Shown one piece after another: positions 37,156 to 45,844 of a stretch of DNA of 64,000 nucleotides. The notes below the pieces were generated by a model. The model was given only the letters and a program-made list of their open reading frames with translations. It ran no database searches and was not told the DNA's origin. Source of the DNA: an uncultured Prevotella sp. (GTDB lineage Bacteria; Bacteroidota; Bacteroidia; Bacteroidales; Bacteroidaceae); NCBI GenBank assembly GCA_944320355.1, contig CALUHC010000035.1, positions 1-64,000 on the forward strand, written 5' to 3'. Within the stretch, counting starts at the first letter, position 1, and every line of letters starts with the position of its first letter. The position numbers and the translations under genes are program-made.

Positions 37156-37839
37156 TTAAAACAACTTCTCCGCCCTATACCTCAGCCACACCGTGCCGCA
37201 GTCGAGCCGTCTCACGTCCGTGAGCCGCATCTTGGTGGGCATCCTGTCCATGTCGGCAATGCCGTCGAACACGGCGGTCTGCCCACGGCGGCCGTCTATT
37301 CCCTGCCCTATCATGAGGCTCACCTCGTCGATGAGCCCGGCGGCAAGGAATCCGCCGTTGATGTTTCCGCCGCCCAACAGGGCCAGCCGCTCAACCCCAA
37401 ACCGCTCGCGCAGCGTCTCCATGGCCTGCGCCAGGTCTATGCCGTGGCGCCCTGTGGCTATGTAGGATATGCCCTGGCTGCGCAGTGTGTCGAGGTACTC
37501 TTGCGGTGCCTGCTCGCTGGTGATGCAGAGCAGCGGCGTGCCGTCGAGCTCGTCCGACGGCCATTGCAGCCGTCCGAGGGTGTCGACGGCGATGCTGTAT
37601 CCCCCGGCCTGCCGGGCTATGTGGTACGACGGCCTGCCCGCGGGCGTGCTGTCCCTGGCCACGTAGCGCTCCTTCAGCGCGCTGTAATGCTCCATTGTCA
37701 CGCGCCCTTCGAGCGTGGAGGGGCAGCGGAGCTCGCCCAACGCGGTGTAATACTCGTCTCCGCTGATCTTGTCTACCATCGAGCAGCCAATGCGTCCGTC
37801 GATGGATGCCATCATGTGGCAGATGATGTAAGGTCTCAT
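37156..37839 (-). CDS. RibD C-terminal/DHFR-like reductase
   Basis: The start at 37839 (MRPYIICHMMASIDGRIGC) fits the family N terminus; a longer frame from 37869 adds ten unrelated residues. The 227-residue protein has the dihydrofolate-reductase-like fold of the RibD C-terminal domain: ASIDGRI, ITSEQAPQEYLDTLRSQGI, LLGGGNINGGFLAAGLIDEV and SLMIGQGIDGR. Family members reduce ribosylamino-pyrimidines or related compounds with NADPH. Without the deaminase domain or other rib genes nearby, riboflavin synthesis is not certain. A -7 box lies upstream at 37967. Confidence 0.85.
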   Translation of the reverse strand: MRPYIICHMMASIDGRIGCSMVDKISGDEYYTALGELRCPSTLEGRVTMEHYSALKERYVARDSTPAGRPSYHIARQAGGYSIAVDTLGRLQWPSDELDGTPLLCITSEQAPQEYLDTLRSQGISYIATGRHGIDLAQAMETLRERFGVERLALLGGGNINGGFLAAGLIDEVSLMIGQGIDGRRGQTAVFDGIADMDRMPTKMRLTDVRRLDCGTVWLRYRAEKLF

Positions 37840-37966
37840 GTTCTTTCTTTTTATTTCGTTGCAAGTCATGTCTTCGGCTTGTCAGGCCGGCCTCGCGCAA
37901 GGCCAAGGCGGCTCGGGCCGGTGGCGGCGGCGTTCTTACACTGCCGCACATAACGCCATGCGGGTG

Positions 37967-37974
37967 CAAAGTTA
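37967..37974 (-). promoter_or_regulatory. -7 box for the RibD-like gene
   Basis: TAACTTTG on the minus strand, about 130 bp before the start at 37839. Confidence 0.55.
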
Positions 37975-38322
37975 CGTCACATACGCCATAACGTCTGCAT
38001 ACGGATTACATTTTTAATTATACTTTTTACGCCATTTCCGCGCAGCCGTGGCAGCGGCAGCGGCGGCCTTCAGCACCGCGGCCTCCGACCCTTAATGACA
38101 GTTAATTGTGTTAATTTGCTGATGGCAAATCCCTCTGAGAATCGCGTTTTACGAAATGAGAAGTCCAATGGCCGCAAATAACGCGAAAATGGGCGTGCAA
38201 TTTTAAGCCACTGTAAATCAGGGAAATGACATGGATTGCAGGATGACTGTGCGATAATCCGCACCGAGATATTTGGCAGAAAACAGCCCAAATCCGTGTT
38301 TTTTGTCCAGAAACAGCTTGCA

Positions 38323-38401
38323 AGACAGGCCGTTTCACCGCCCCAAACGGCATATATTGCGATGCGAAACGACCCGTTTCAGCCCCCAAGACGGCGCGTT
38401 T
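38323..38401. repeat. 22-bp palindrome array, copy 7
   Basis: Units at 38323, 38345, 38367 and 38389 keep the 22-bp phase; the second and the AGACG starts of the first and fourth are degenerate. The array ends 135 bp before the serine dehydratase promoter. No gene is seen in 37975-38535. Confidence 0.85.
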
Positions 38402-38535
38402 TGCACGGCGCAACCGCCCCGACGGCCGCTCCGCGCCCCTCCACCGGCCTTGTTTTTTCTATTTCGCCGCAAAACGAAATGTTAAATACAGATGCCGCAA
38501 ATAAGCCAACCCGAGGCGCATTCAGGCTTTTTTCA

Positions 38536-38543
38536 TAACTTTG
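38536..38543 (+). promoter_or_regulatory. -7 box of the serine dehydratase gene
   Basis: TAACTTTG, 54 bp before the start codon. It excludes an in-frame Met at 38541 as start. Confidence 0.75.
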
Positions 38544-38597
38544 CAAGCATATAGGCAACCGCCCGCAGCGGTGCCTGCAAACAGAAATGAGCACAAG

Positions 38598-39806
38598 ATG
38601 AAATCACTAAGAGAGATATACAGAATAGGCAAAGGGCCGTCGAGCAGCCACACCATGGGGCCCCAGAAGGCGGCGCAGGCGTTCGCCGCGAGGAACGGCG
38701 GCGCGCAGTCGTTCATCGTAACGCTCTACGGCAGCCTCGCCGCCACGGGCAAGGGCCACATGACCGACGCGGCCATACGCTCAGAGCTGGAGCCGCTGGC
38801 CCCGGTGGACATAGTGTGGATGCCCACGGTGTTCCTGCCCTTCCACCCCAACGCGATGAAGTTTGAGGCCAAGGACGGCGCGGGGCACACTGTCGACGAG
38901 TGGACAGTCTACAGCATAGGGGGCGGCGCGCTGTCGGAGGGCGGCACGAAAGGCAAACTGCCTGAGACGCCCGAGGTGTACGACATGAACACCATGACGG
39001 AGATAATGAAGTGGTGCGAGGACACCGGGCGCAGCTACTGGGAGTACGTCAATATATGCGAGGACGCCTCCATCTGGGACTACCTACAGCAGGTATGGGA
39101 GACAATGAAGGCCGCCGTGGAGCGCGGCATCAACCGCGAGGGGCGGTTGCCGGGGCCGCTCAACCTGATGCGCAAGGCCCCCATCTACTATGTCAAGGCG
39201 TCGGGCTACAAGCAGTCGCTCCAGACGCGCGGCCTCGTGTACTCATACGCCCTGGCCGTGAGCGAGGAGAACGCCTCGGGCGGCACCATAGTCACCGCCC
39301 CCACGTGCGGAGCCTGCGGCGTGCTGCCCGCCGTGCTCTACCATACGGCCAAGGGGCACGGCTTCTCCGACACGCGCATACTGCACGCCATAGCCACCGC
39401 CGGGCTGATAGGCAACATCGTGAAGCACAACGCCTCGATATCAGGAGCCGACGTAGGGTGCCAGGGAGAGGTTGGAGTGGCCTGCGCCATGGCCTCCGCG
39501 GCAGCCTGCCAGCTCTTCGGCGGCAGCCCGTCGCAGATAGAATACGCCGCCGAGATGGGGCTTGAGCACCACCTCGGCATGACCTGCGACCCCGTGTGCG
39601 GCCTCGTCCAGATACCCTGCATAGAGCGCAACGCCTTCGCGGCCACGCGCGCTCTCGACGCCAACCTCTACGCCTCGTTCTCCGACGGCACGCACCGCGT
39701 GTCGTTCGACAAGGTGGTCAACGTCATGAAACAGACCGGCCATGACATCCCCTCGCTATACAAGGAGACCAGCGCGGGCGGCCTTGCCAAGGACTTCGAC
39801 GCATAG
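38598..39806 (+). CDS. sdaA: L-serine ammonia-lyase (iron-sulfur type)
   Basis: The 402-residue single-chain enzyme turns L-serine into pyruvate and ammonia with a 4Fe-4S cluster. The N-terminal beta domain begins SLREIYRIGKGPSSSHTMGP. The C-terminal alpha domain has TAPTCGACGVLPAVLY, GNIVKHNASISGADVGCQGE and CDPVCGLVQIPC, the cysteines that hold the cluster. I start at 38598 because the -7 box at 38536 lies upstream of it. The gene stands alone after a palindrome array. Confidence 0.95.
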   Translation: MKSLREIYRIGKGPSSSHTMGPQKAAQAFAARNGGAQSFIVTLYGSLAATGKGHMTDAAIRSELEPLAPVDIVWMPTVFLPFHPNAMKFEAKDGAGHTVDEWTVYSIGGGALSEGGTKGKLPETPEVYDMNTMTEIMKWCEDTGRSYWEYVNICEDASIWDYLQQVWETMKAAVERGINREGRLPGPLNLMRKAPIYYVKASGYKQSLQTRGLVYSYALAVSEENASGGTIVTAPTCGACGVLPAVLYHTAKGHGFSDTRILHAIATAGLIGNIVKHNASISGADVGCQGEVGVACAMASAAACQLFGGSPSQIEYAAEMGLEHHLGMTCDPVCGLVQIPCIERNAFAATRALDANLYASFSDGTHRVSFDKVVNVMKQTGHDIPSLYKETSAGGLAKDFDA

Positions 39807-39868
39807 CGGCGAGAGCTTCAGCCCCCGCCGCCATGCCATCCAGGCCCCAAGGCGCCCCCGCCGCCCTG

Positions 39869-41575
39869 TCACAAGTCTATCTGCATCTGCCACTTGGCCG
39901 ACTCTTCGTCGCACGGGGCCAGCAGTTCATAGCGCCCGTCGGTCCACACCACGTTGTAAACGCTGCGGCTGCGCAACTCGCGCTCCACATGGCGGAAGCC
40001 GTCCGTCATGCTCCGGCGGTCGAAAAGCATGTACGGCAGATGCCCGCCGCCACCGGCGCGGCGGTAGGCCACGTCTATGTAACGACTGTTCATAAGGTCG
40101 GAAGTGAACACATCAGAGAACACACCGTACGGCCTGCAGTTGAGCGCGGACAGCATTGGGAGCGAGAAATTGCACACCAAGTAGCTGTCTGGAGGCAGCC
40201 TCAACCAAGTGTTTTCCCTGATATAGTTGTACAACCACACGTTATCCCTTGTCGTATATATATCTGTCAATGCCGGTTCCACCAGCCAACTGACATGGCA
40301 ATCCACCTTCGTGCCATCCTCCATCATGGGCCGGTTCAAGTTGGCAAAGAGGAGACCAACGGCTATTGAGAACACTCCGCAGGTGCTGCCCAAGAGCCAC
40401 GGATGGCCCCAACGCACGTCGGTGGGCAACATCTGGGACATAATCGCGATGGCCACCGCCACCGGCAGGCAGCCGATATACTGCCCCACGAACTCTATTC
40501 CGCCGTTGCTGCCTATCGGGAACACCAGCGGAACGAGCAGAGCGAGGGCCAGCATGCACTCATCCCTGCCCCACTCCTTGCCACGGAACGCCACAATGGC
40601 CATGGCCGTCAGGCTGATGCCGCCGGCAATGTTGCCGGGCGGCTCGCGCAAATACACGAACACCAACACCGCAACCATGAGCGCGACGAAGACCACAAAG
40701 CGGTAAACGCCTATCAAACGGTCCACGGTCAAGATCATCATGGCTATGAGCAGGACTATCGGCGCGAAGCCCGCCAGATAGCCTTTCCACACGGTGTATG
40801 CGCCTATGGCCACGTTCTTGAAGCTGTGCGGGTCGGAGGCGTTGCCTCCAATGTCGGCCAAGTCGGCAACTGTTTGCGCCAAAACAGGCGCGCTGCCGTC
40901 GGCCACCGCCCACAGGACCACGGCCGCACACCCCGCAACCACGCCTCCAAAGGCCGCCAGCAGCAACCGCCCCGCACCGACACCGGACCCGCTCGGACGG
41001 GCAAGGGCCGCCGCAAGCAGCGGCAGGACAATGAAGGTGACGTTGGCTAAGCGGAAGAAGACGGCCACGCCCACCAGCACTCCCGACAGGAAGATGAGCC
41101 ACAACCCGCGCCGGCAGAACATTCCTGCGTGGCAGGCCATTATGGCAAGGGAGAGCAACGCGACAGAGTAGTCGTTGTAGCCAATGTCGGTATATGCGCC
41201 AAAACAGGCCAAAGTGGCCATGCCAAGCCCCAAAACCACGGAGAAACGGTCGAGGAAACGGCTCAGGTAAAGGTATATGGCGGTCTGCAAGGAGAGGTTG
41301 AGCACGAGGCTCATCACGCGCAACGCATAGAACGAATAGTCGTCGAAGAGGCCCAGCAGCAGTCCCGTTACCTTGTAGGTGAGAAACCACTGCCCCAGGT
41401 AATAGCACGACCAAGGGTCCTCGTTGAACCATCTGTAGCCCGAAAGATACATACCCGGGTCGAGCCAAGACAGCCCGATGTTCATGAAAACGCCCAGATA
41501 AAAGAAGGCAAGCACTATGTACACCAGGAAAAACCAGTGTTTTTTGAGACAGGACAAAAAGGTTTCTAACTTCAT
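39869..41575 (-). CDS. Polytopic membrane protein, possible GT-C glycosyltransferase
   Basis: The 568-residue protein has about ten or eleven hydrophobic helices from residue 14 to about 420 and a soluble C-terminal part of about 140 residues. The first loop has LSWLDPGMYLSGYRWFNEDPW, an acidic loop after the first helix, as in GT-C glycosyltransferases. I do not recognise a specific family. The likely role is addition of a lipid-linked sugar to an envelope glycan. It precedes no clear partner; the ThiF-like gene upstream ends 13 bp before its start on the same strand, so the three minus-strand genes from murF may be co-transcribed. Confidence 0.72.
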   Translation of the reverse strand: MKLETFLSCLKKHWFFLVYIVLAFFYLGVFMNIGLSWLDPGMYLSGYRWFNEDPWSCYYLGQWFLTYKVTGLLLGLFDDYSFYALRVMSLVLNLSLQTAIYLYLSRFLDRFSVVLGLGMATLACFGAYTDIGYNDYSVALLSLAIMACHAGMFCRRGLWLIFLSGVLVGVAVFFRLANVTFIVLPLLAAALARPSGSGVGAGRLLLAAFGGVVAGCAAVVLWAVADGSAPVLAQTVADLADIGGNASDPHSFKNVAIGAYTVWKGYLAGFAPIVLLIAMMILTVDRLIGVYRFVVFVALMVAVLVFVYLREPPGNIAGGISLTAMAIVAFRGKEWGRDECMLALALLVPLVFPIGSNGGIEFVGQYIGCLPVAVAIAIMSQMLPTDVRWGHPWLLGSTCGVFSIAVGLLFANLNRPMMEDGTKVDCHVSWLVEPALTDIYTTRDNVWLYNYIRENTWLRLPPDSYLVCNFSLPMLSALNCRPYGVFSDVFTSDLMNSRYIDVAYRRAGGGGHLPYMLFDRRSMTDGFRHVERELRSRSVYNVVWTDGRYELLAPCDEESAKWQMQIDL

Positions 41576-41587
41576 GAAACAGATAAT

Positions 41588-42376
41588 TTAAATGACATTG
41601 TGACTTTGGCCGCCTGCCTGCCGGGGGCGAGCTGCCGCCGCGCCGCAGGCATGGCAGGCCCTGTTGCGTGCCACACCGATGGAGCGGAACGCCATGGTGA
41701 GCGCGTCGAACATGAGCAACCGGTCGGTGAGGAGGCCGCCCGCGCCCGTGAAAAACTTCAGAACCTCTGTGGCCTGCACCGTGCCGAGCATGCCGACCAC
41801 GGAGCCAAGCACCCCAGCTTCCTCGTTGCAGGGCACCGTTCCGGCCGGCGGCTCGTCGCCGTAGACGCAGCGCAGGCAGGCCGTGCCTGGCAGGTGGGTC
41901 ATTGTCTGGCCGCCAAAGCGCAGCACGCCGCCGTATGAGAACGGCTTGCCAGCGGCCACGCAGGCGTCGCTGATGAGGAACTTTGCCGCGAAATTGTCGG
42001 TGGCATCGACCACGAAGTCGTAGTCGGCGATGATGCCGGCGGCGTTGTCGGCAGTGAGGAATACCGGCATGGCGTCGACGCGCACGCCGGGGTTGATGGC
42101 CAGCATCTTGTCCATAGCGCTGTCAACCTTGGGCCGCCCCACGTCGGCCACGGTGTGAATGACCTGCCGCTGCAGGTTGCTCAGGCTCACGCTGTCGGCG
42201 TCCACGATGCCAATGCGCCCCACGCCTGCCGCCGCCAGGTACAGGGCCACGGGCGAGCCGAGCCCCCCCGCGCCCACTATGAGCGCCCGGGCGGCCAGCA
42301 ACCGCTCCTGCCCCTCGGCCCCGATGCCCGGCAACACTATGTGGCGGGCGTACCTTTCCTGTTGTTCTTCGGTCAT
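41588..42376 (-). CDS. HesA/MoeB/ThiF-family adenylyltransferase
   Basis: The 262-residue E1-like enzyme has the ATP loop GAGGLGSP (35-42), SLSNLQRQVIH, VDATDNFAAKFLI, two Cys pairs for Zn (CLRC, CHAC) and the catalytic-type Cys in GTVPCNEEAGVLG. It activates the C-terminal Gly of a small sulfur carrier such as MoaD or ThiS by adenylation. No carrier gene is next to it, so molybdopterin, thiamine or another path cannot be chosen. It starts 12 bp after the stop of murF on the same strand. Confidence 0.9.
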   Translation of the reverse strand: MTEEQQERYARHIVLPGIGAEGQERLLAARALIVGAGGLGSPVALYLAAAGVGRIGIVDADSVSLSNLQRQVIHTVADVGRPKVDSAMDKMLAINPGVRVDAMPVFLTADNAAGIIADYDFVVDATDNFAAKFLISDACVAAGKPFSYGGVLRFGGQTMTHLPGTACLRCVYGDEPPAGTVPCNEEAGVLGSVVGMLGTVQATEVLKFFTGAGGLLTDRLLMFDALTMAFRSIGVARNRACHACGAAAARPRQAGGQSHNVI

Positions 42377-42388
42377 GGCGGCGGTGTC

Positions 42389-43684
42389 TCAGAGCAGCGG
42401 CGGCAGCTCGTAGAGCCGCTGGCTGTGGCTGCCTTTTATCAGTATGTAGCGGCCTTCGGGCCTGTTTCTCTCTATCTCGGCCTTCACCTCGTCGACGGTG
42501 GCAAACTTGCGGTAGGCGCAGTCGGTGCTCCCGAACTCGTCGCCCACGAGCCACACGCAGTCGAAGCCGCACTCGCCGAGCAGGCTCACTATGCGCCTGT
42601 GCTCTTCGGCCGAGGCATCGCCCAGCTCGCCCATGGAGCCGAGGATGGCCATCTTGGGGCCTACGGTCATGTCGCGGAAGTTGCGCAGTGCGGCGGCCAT
42701 GCTCGTAGGGTTGGCGTTGTAGGCGTCCACCACGAGGCGGTTGCGGGCTGTCACTTCGAGCTGCGAGCGGTTGTTGGCCGGCACGTAGCCGCCGAGCGCG
42801 CGGCTCACAGCCTCCTCGCTCACGCCGAAGTGCAGGCCCACGCAGGCCGCCGCCAGCATATTCATCAGGTTGTACGTGCCTATGAGGTGCGTCTGCACAC
42901 GGTGCCAGCTGCCCCCTGCGGCCCTCCACTCGAAGCTGAGCAGCGGGTCGCAGGCCGCCACGCGCCCCTCTACGGCAGCCGCAGGAGTGCCCTCCGGACC
43001 ATATTTCACGAGGTTCAGCCCGGCGGCTATGCCCATGAGAGTGTCATCCGCGCCGTTGACGAAGGCGCAGTCCGCGCCGCTCTGCCTCAGGTAGTCGTAC
43101 AGCTCGCCCTTGGTGCGCACCACTCCCTCAAACGAGCCGAAGCCCTGCAGGTGGGCCATGCCCACGTTGGTGATGAGCCCGCAGGTAGGCTCGGCCGTCT
43201 CCACCAGCCGCCTGATGTCGCCGGGATGGCTCGCGCCCATCTCCACCACGGCTATCTCGTGGCCGGGGCGCAGGCCGAAGAGGGTCTTCGGCACGCCTAT
43301 GTCGTTGTTATAGTTGCCCTGCGTGCAGTGCACGCGGTACTTCTCGGCCAGCACCGCCGCCACGAGTTCCTTGGTGGTGGTCTTGCCGTTGGTGCCGGTG
43401 ATGCCTATCACGGGTATGGAGAAGTGGCGGCGGTGCTCGCGCGCCAGTGCCTGGAATGCCTCCAGCGTGTTGTCTACGAGTATGCAGCGCGGGCCGGTGG
43501 CCACGGCGGGGTCGTCCACCACGGCGTATGCGCAGCCTTTTTCCAAGGCGGCGGCGGCAAAGCGGTTGCCGTCGAACGTGTCGCCCCTGAGGGCGAAAAA
43601 CATGGAGCCGGCCGGACAGTCGCGGCTGTCGGTCGTTATCACGGGGTGCTCCGTGTAGATTCTGTAAAGTTCTTTTATGTCCAT
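42389..43684 (-). CDS. murF: UDP-N-acetylmuramoyl-tripeptide--D-Ala-D-Ala ligase
   Basis: MurF adds D-Ala-D-Ala to the UDP-MurNAc tripeptide, the last cytoplasmic step of the peptidoglycan monomer. The 431-residue protein has the N-terminal recognition domain (TTDSRDCPAGSMFFALRGD). The ATP loop is GITGTNGKTTTKE (94-106), with NYNNDIGVP and EMGASHPGDI from the central domain, and the C-terminal domain has VDAYNANPTSM. It is the first gene of a minus-strand group with the ThiF-like gene. Its leader of about 350 bases contains a palindrome array. Confidence 0.96.
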   Translation of the reverse strand: MDIKELYRIYTEHPVITTDSRDCPAGSMFFALRGDTFDGNRFAAAALEKGCAYAVVDDPAVATGPRCILVDNTLEAFQALAREHRRHFSIPVIGITGTNGKTTTKELVAAVLAEKYRVHCTQGNYNNDIGVPKTLFGLRPGHEIAVVEMGASHPGDIRRLVETAEPTCGLITNVGMAHLQGFGSFEGVVRTKGELYDYLRQSGADCAFVNGADDTLMGIAAGLNLVKYGPEGTPAAAVEGRVAACDPLLSFEWRAAGGSWHRVQTHLIGTYNLMNMLAAACVGLHFGVSEEAVSRALGGYVPANNRSQLEVTARNRLVVDAYNANPTSMAAALRNFRDMTVGPKMAILGSMGELGDASAEEHRRIVSLLGECGFDCVWLVGDEFGSTDCAYRKFATVDEVKAEIERNRPEGRYILIKGSHSQRLYELPPLL

Positions 43685-43816
43685 TGTCTTGCTTTGTTTC
43701 TTTGTTATGCCTGCTGCTCTGCGCTTACGCTGGAGCCGGGCAGGAACTTAGATTTTTGCCACACGCCGTGCAGCCCGCGCCGCCTCTGTAACCCATTGAT
43801 AATCAGCGGGGTTACG

Positions 43817-43917
43817 AAACGTGCCGTTTTAGCCTCTAAAACGTGCCGTTTTGGGCGATGAAACGACCCGTTTTGCATTGCGAAACGGCACGTTCTGCAC
43901 GGCGAAACGGCAGCCTT
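43817..43917. repeat. 22-bp palindrome array, copy 8 (five units)
   Basis: Cores at 43817, 43839, 43861, 43883 and 43905. The array lies between the murF start and its likely promoter at 44035, so it should be transcribed. Flanks CATTGATAATCAGCGGGGTT and TTCGTTTTTTGATACGC match copies 5 and 10 in inverse order. Confidence 0.92.
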
Positions 43918-44034
43918 CGTTTTTTGATACGCCTGCGGACGCTGTGGGGCAGGCTGCCTGCCCCATTGCTCCGGCGCATTTCCCATACACCGCCGCCCGC
44001 TCTCCGGTGATTCTCTGTCGCAGCTTATCTTATG

Positions 44035-44042
44035 CAAAAGTA
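44035..44042 (-). promoter_or_regulatory. -7 box, likely for murF
   Basis: TACTTTTG on the minus strand. It is followed by GCATAAGATAAGCTGCGACA, the sequence also found around the twin boxes, but no second box lies 66 bp away. Confidence 0.5.
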
Positions 44043-44107
44043 TATCAAAAAATCCGTTCCACGCCATTTTTGCCGCTAAATATTGTCGCGTTTTGACGAT
44101 GTTTGCT

Positions 44108-44181
44108 TATCTTTGCAGAAGATAGGCTGCGCTCGGCAAACAGTGAACAAGTTCACATTGCCCTCGCTGGCACTATCTTTG
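44108..44181 (+). promoter_or_regulatory. Twin -7 boxes (66 bp apart) upstream of the TlpA-like gene
   Basis: TATCTTTG at 44108 and 44174, exactly 66 bp apart, both followed by the same GCAGAAGATAGGCTGCGCTC. Each box sits in a dyad, TATCTTtgcAGAAGATA. Between them is GTGAACAAGTTCAC. Confidence 0.8.
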
Positions 44182-44275
44182 CAGAAGATAGGCTGCGCTC
44201 GGCAAACTTGGGACAAGCTCCGTTTCCGCCCGTTTGCATGGCCTAAGCATAAACAAGCACAAAGACAACACCGTG

Positions 44276-44863
44276 ATGAAAAAGATTCTATTGATGGCCA
44301 TGGCGCTGCTCTGCCTCAACTCGTGCGTGATAGGCGCGGAGGAGACACAGGACACCGGGCAGTATGACAGCCAGCTGCTGCAAAGGGGAGAGACAGCCCC
44401 CGACTTCACGATAACCAACGCCGACCATCCCGAAGGCATCAGCCTGAGCGCGTTCAGGGGGCAGTACGTGGTGCTGGAGTTCTGGGCATCGTGGTGCCCC
44501 GACTGCCGCAGGGAGACACCGACGATGGTGGCCCTCTACGAGACATACGCCCCGAGAGGCGTGCAGTTCGTCGGAGTGTCGTTCGACACCGACAGCGCCA
44601 CGTGGCAAAACTACGTCAGGCAGAACGGCATGGACTGGATTCAGTACAGCGAACTGAAGAAGTGGAAGAACGGAACGACGCTCGACGGCCCATACAAAGT
44701 GAACTGGATTCCCACCGTCTACCTAATAGACCCCGAGGGAAAGATTGCCGCCGGCTCCATAAGCACGGCCAACATAAGGGCCGCGCTGGAAGCCCTGCAG
44801 CTGCCCGAGACCTCGGACAGCACAGCCACAGCGGCGCAAAAAGAAAGCGAGGCGGAGCTATGA
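44276..44863 (+). CDS. TlpA-like thioredoxin lipoprotein
   Basis: The start at 44276 gives a lipoprotein signal with Cys17 (LCLNSC); an upstream Met at 44234 would spoil it. The thioredoxin fold follows, with active site WCPDC (C74, C77), GVQFVGVSFDTDSATW and the cis-Pro region VNWIPTVYLIDPEGKI. It is probably a periplasm-facing reductant for disulfides or haem-protein thiols. Its stop overlaps the folP start (ATGA at 44860-44863), so translation is coupled. The transcript begins at one or both twin boxes. Confidence 0.9.
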   Translation: MKKILLMAMALLCLNSCVIGAEETQDTGQYDSQLLQRGETAPDFTITNADHPEGISLSAFRGQYVVLEFWASWCPDCRRETPTMVALYETYAPRGVQFVGVSFDTDSATWQNYVRQNGMDWIQYSELKKWKNGTTLDGPYKVNWIPTVYLIDPEGKIAAGSISTANIRAALEALQLPETSDSTATAAQKESEAEL

Positions 44864-45729
44864 GCGTGATGAACGGCCACATGATAAACGCCGGGGGACG
44901 GCTGGTGAGCCTCCGTCAGCCGCAAGTGATGGGCATACTCAACCTGACACCCGACTCGTTCTACGCCGGAAGCCGCAAGCAGACGGAGCAAGAGATAGCC
45001 CAGCGGGCCAACCAGATAGTGGCCGAGGGCGGCTCGATGATAGACGTCGGAGCATTCTCCACCCGCCCGGGGGCAGCCCCCGTCAGCGAGGAAGAGGAGA
45101 TGGAGCGGCTGCGCCGGGGGCTGGCCATAGTGCGCCGCGAGCAGCCCGACGCGGTGCTGAGCGTCGACACGTTCCGCCCCGACGTGGCCCGCATGGCCGT
45201 AGAGGAGTATGGCGTGGCGATAATAAACGACGTGTCGGGCGGCAACCCCGAGGGAGAGTTCGGCGGAACAGAGCAGAAAGAGAGCGCATACCGCGCGTGG
45301 GGCGAGGACGACGTGCCGCCCATCTTCGCCATGGCGGCGCGTCTCGGCGTGCCATACATACTGATGTCGTCGCGCCCCAACCTGATGAGCATACTGCAGG
45401 AGTGCGCCGCCAAGGCGCAGCTGCTGCACTCGCTCGGCGTGAAGGACATCATCATAGACCCCGGCTTCGGCTTCGGCAAGACGCTCGAAGAGAACTATGC
45501 CATAATGGCGGGGCTGGAACAGCTCGGCGCCCTCGACCTGCCGCTGCTCGTGGGCGTGTCGCGCAAGTCGATGGTGACGCGCCTGCTGGACTGCGCCACC
45601 GACGAGGCACTGAACGGAACGACCGCGCTCCACACCATGGCCCTGATGAAGGGAGCCGCCATACTGCGCGTGCACGACGTGCGCCAGGCCGCGGAGTGCG
45701 TCAGGATAGTGGGGCAGACGTGCAAGTGA
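44860..45729 (+). CDS. folP: Dihydropteroate synthase
   Basis: FolP joins p-aminobenzoate to dihydropterin pyrophosphate in folate synthesis and is the sulfonamide target. The 289-residue protein has MGILNLTPDSFYAGSR, GASMIDVGAFSTRPGA-type sequence (here GGSMIDVGAFSTRPGA), SVDTFRPDVA, IINDVSGG and IIDPGFGFGKT. The sequence GVSRKSMVTRLL near the end is also typical. It overlaps the thioredoxin gene by 4 bp, and cdaA follows 115 bp later. The folP-cdaA order is common in Bacteroidota. Confidence 0.96.
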   Translation: MSVMNGHMINAGGRLVSLRQPQVMGILNLTPDSFYAGSRKQTEQEIAQRANQIVAEGGSMIDVGAFSTRPGAAPVSEEEEMERLRRGLAIVRREQPDAVLSVDTFRPDVARMAVEEYGVAIINDVSGGNPEGEFGGTEQKESAYRAWGEDDVPPIFAMAARLGVPYILMSSRPNLMSILQECAAKAQLLHSLGVKDIIIDPGFGFGKTLEENYAIMAGLEQLGALDLPLLVGVSRKSMVTRLLDCATDEALNGTTALHTMALMKGAAILRVHDVRQAAECVRIVGQTCK

Positions 45730-45844
45730 TAGCCGCATAAGGGATGCCTGCCAGGCCCGGTGAGCCCCGCATGACAGCCAAAAGGCCGCAGGCCCGGTGG
45801 GCCAATGGTGTCACCCTAAAACCAAAACAACAAAACGACAGACC

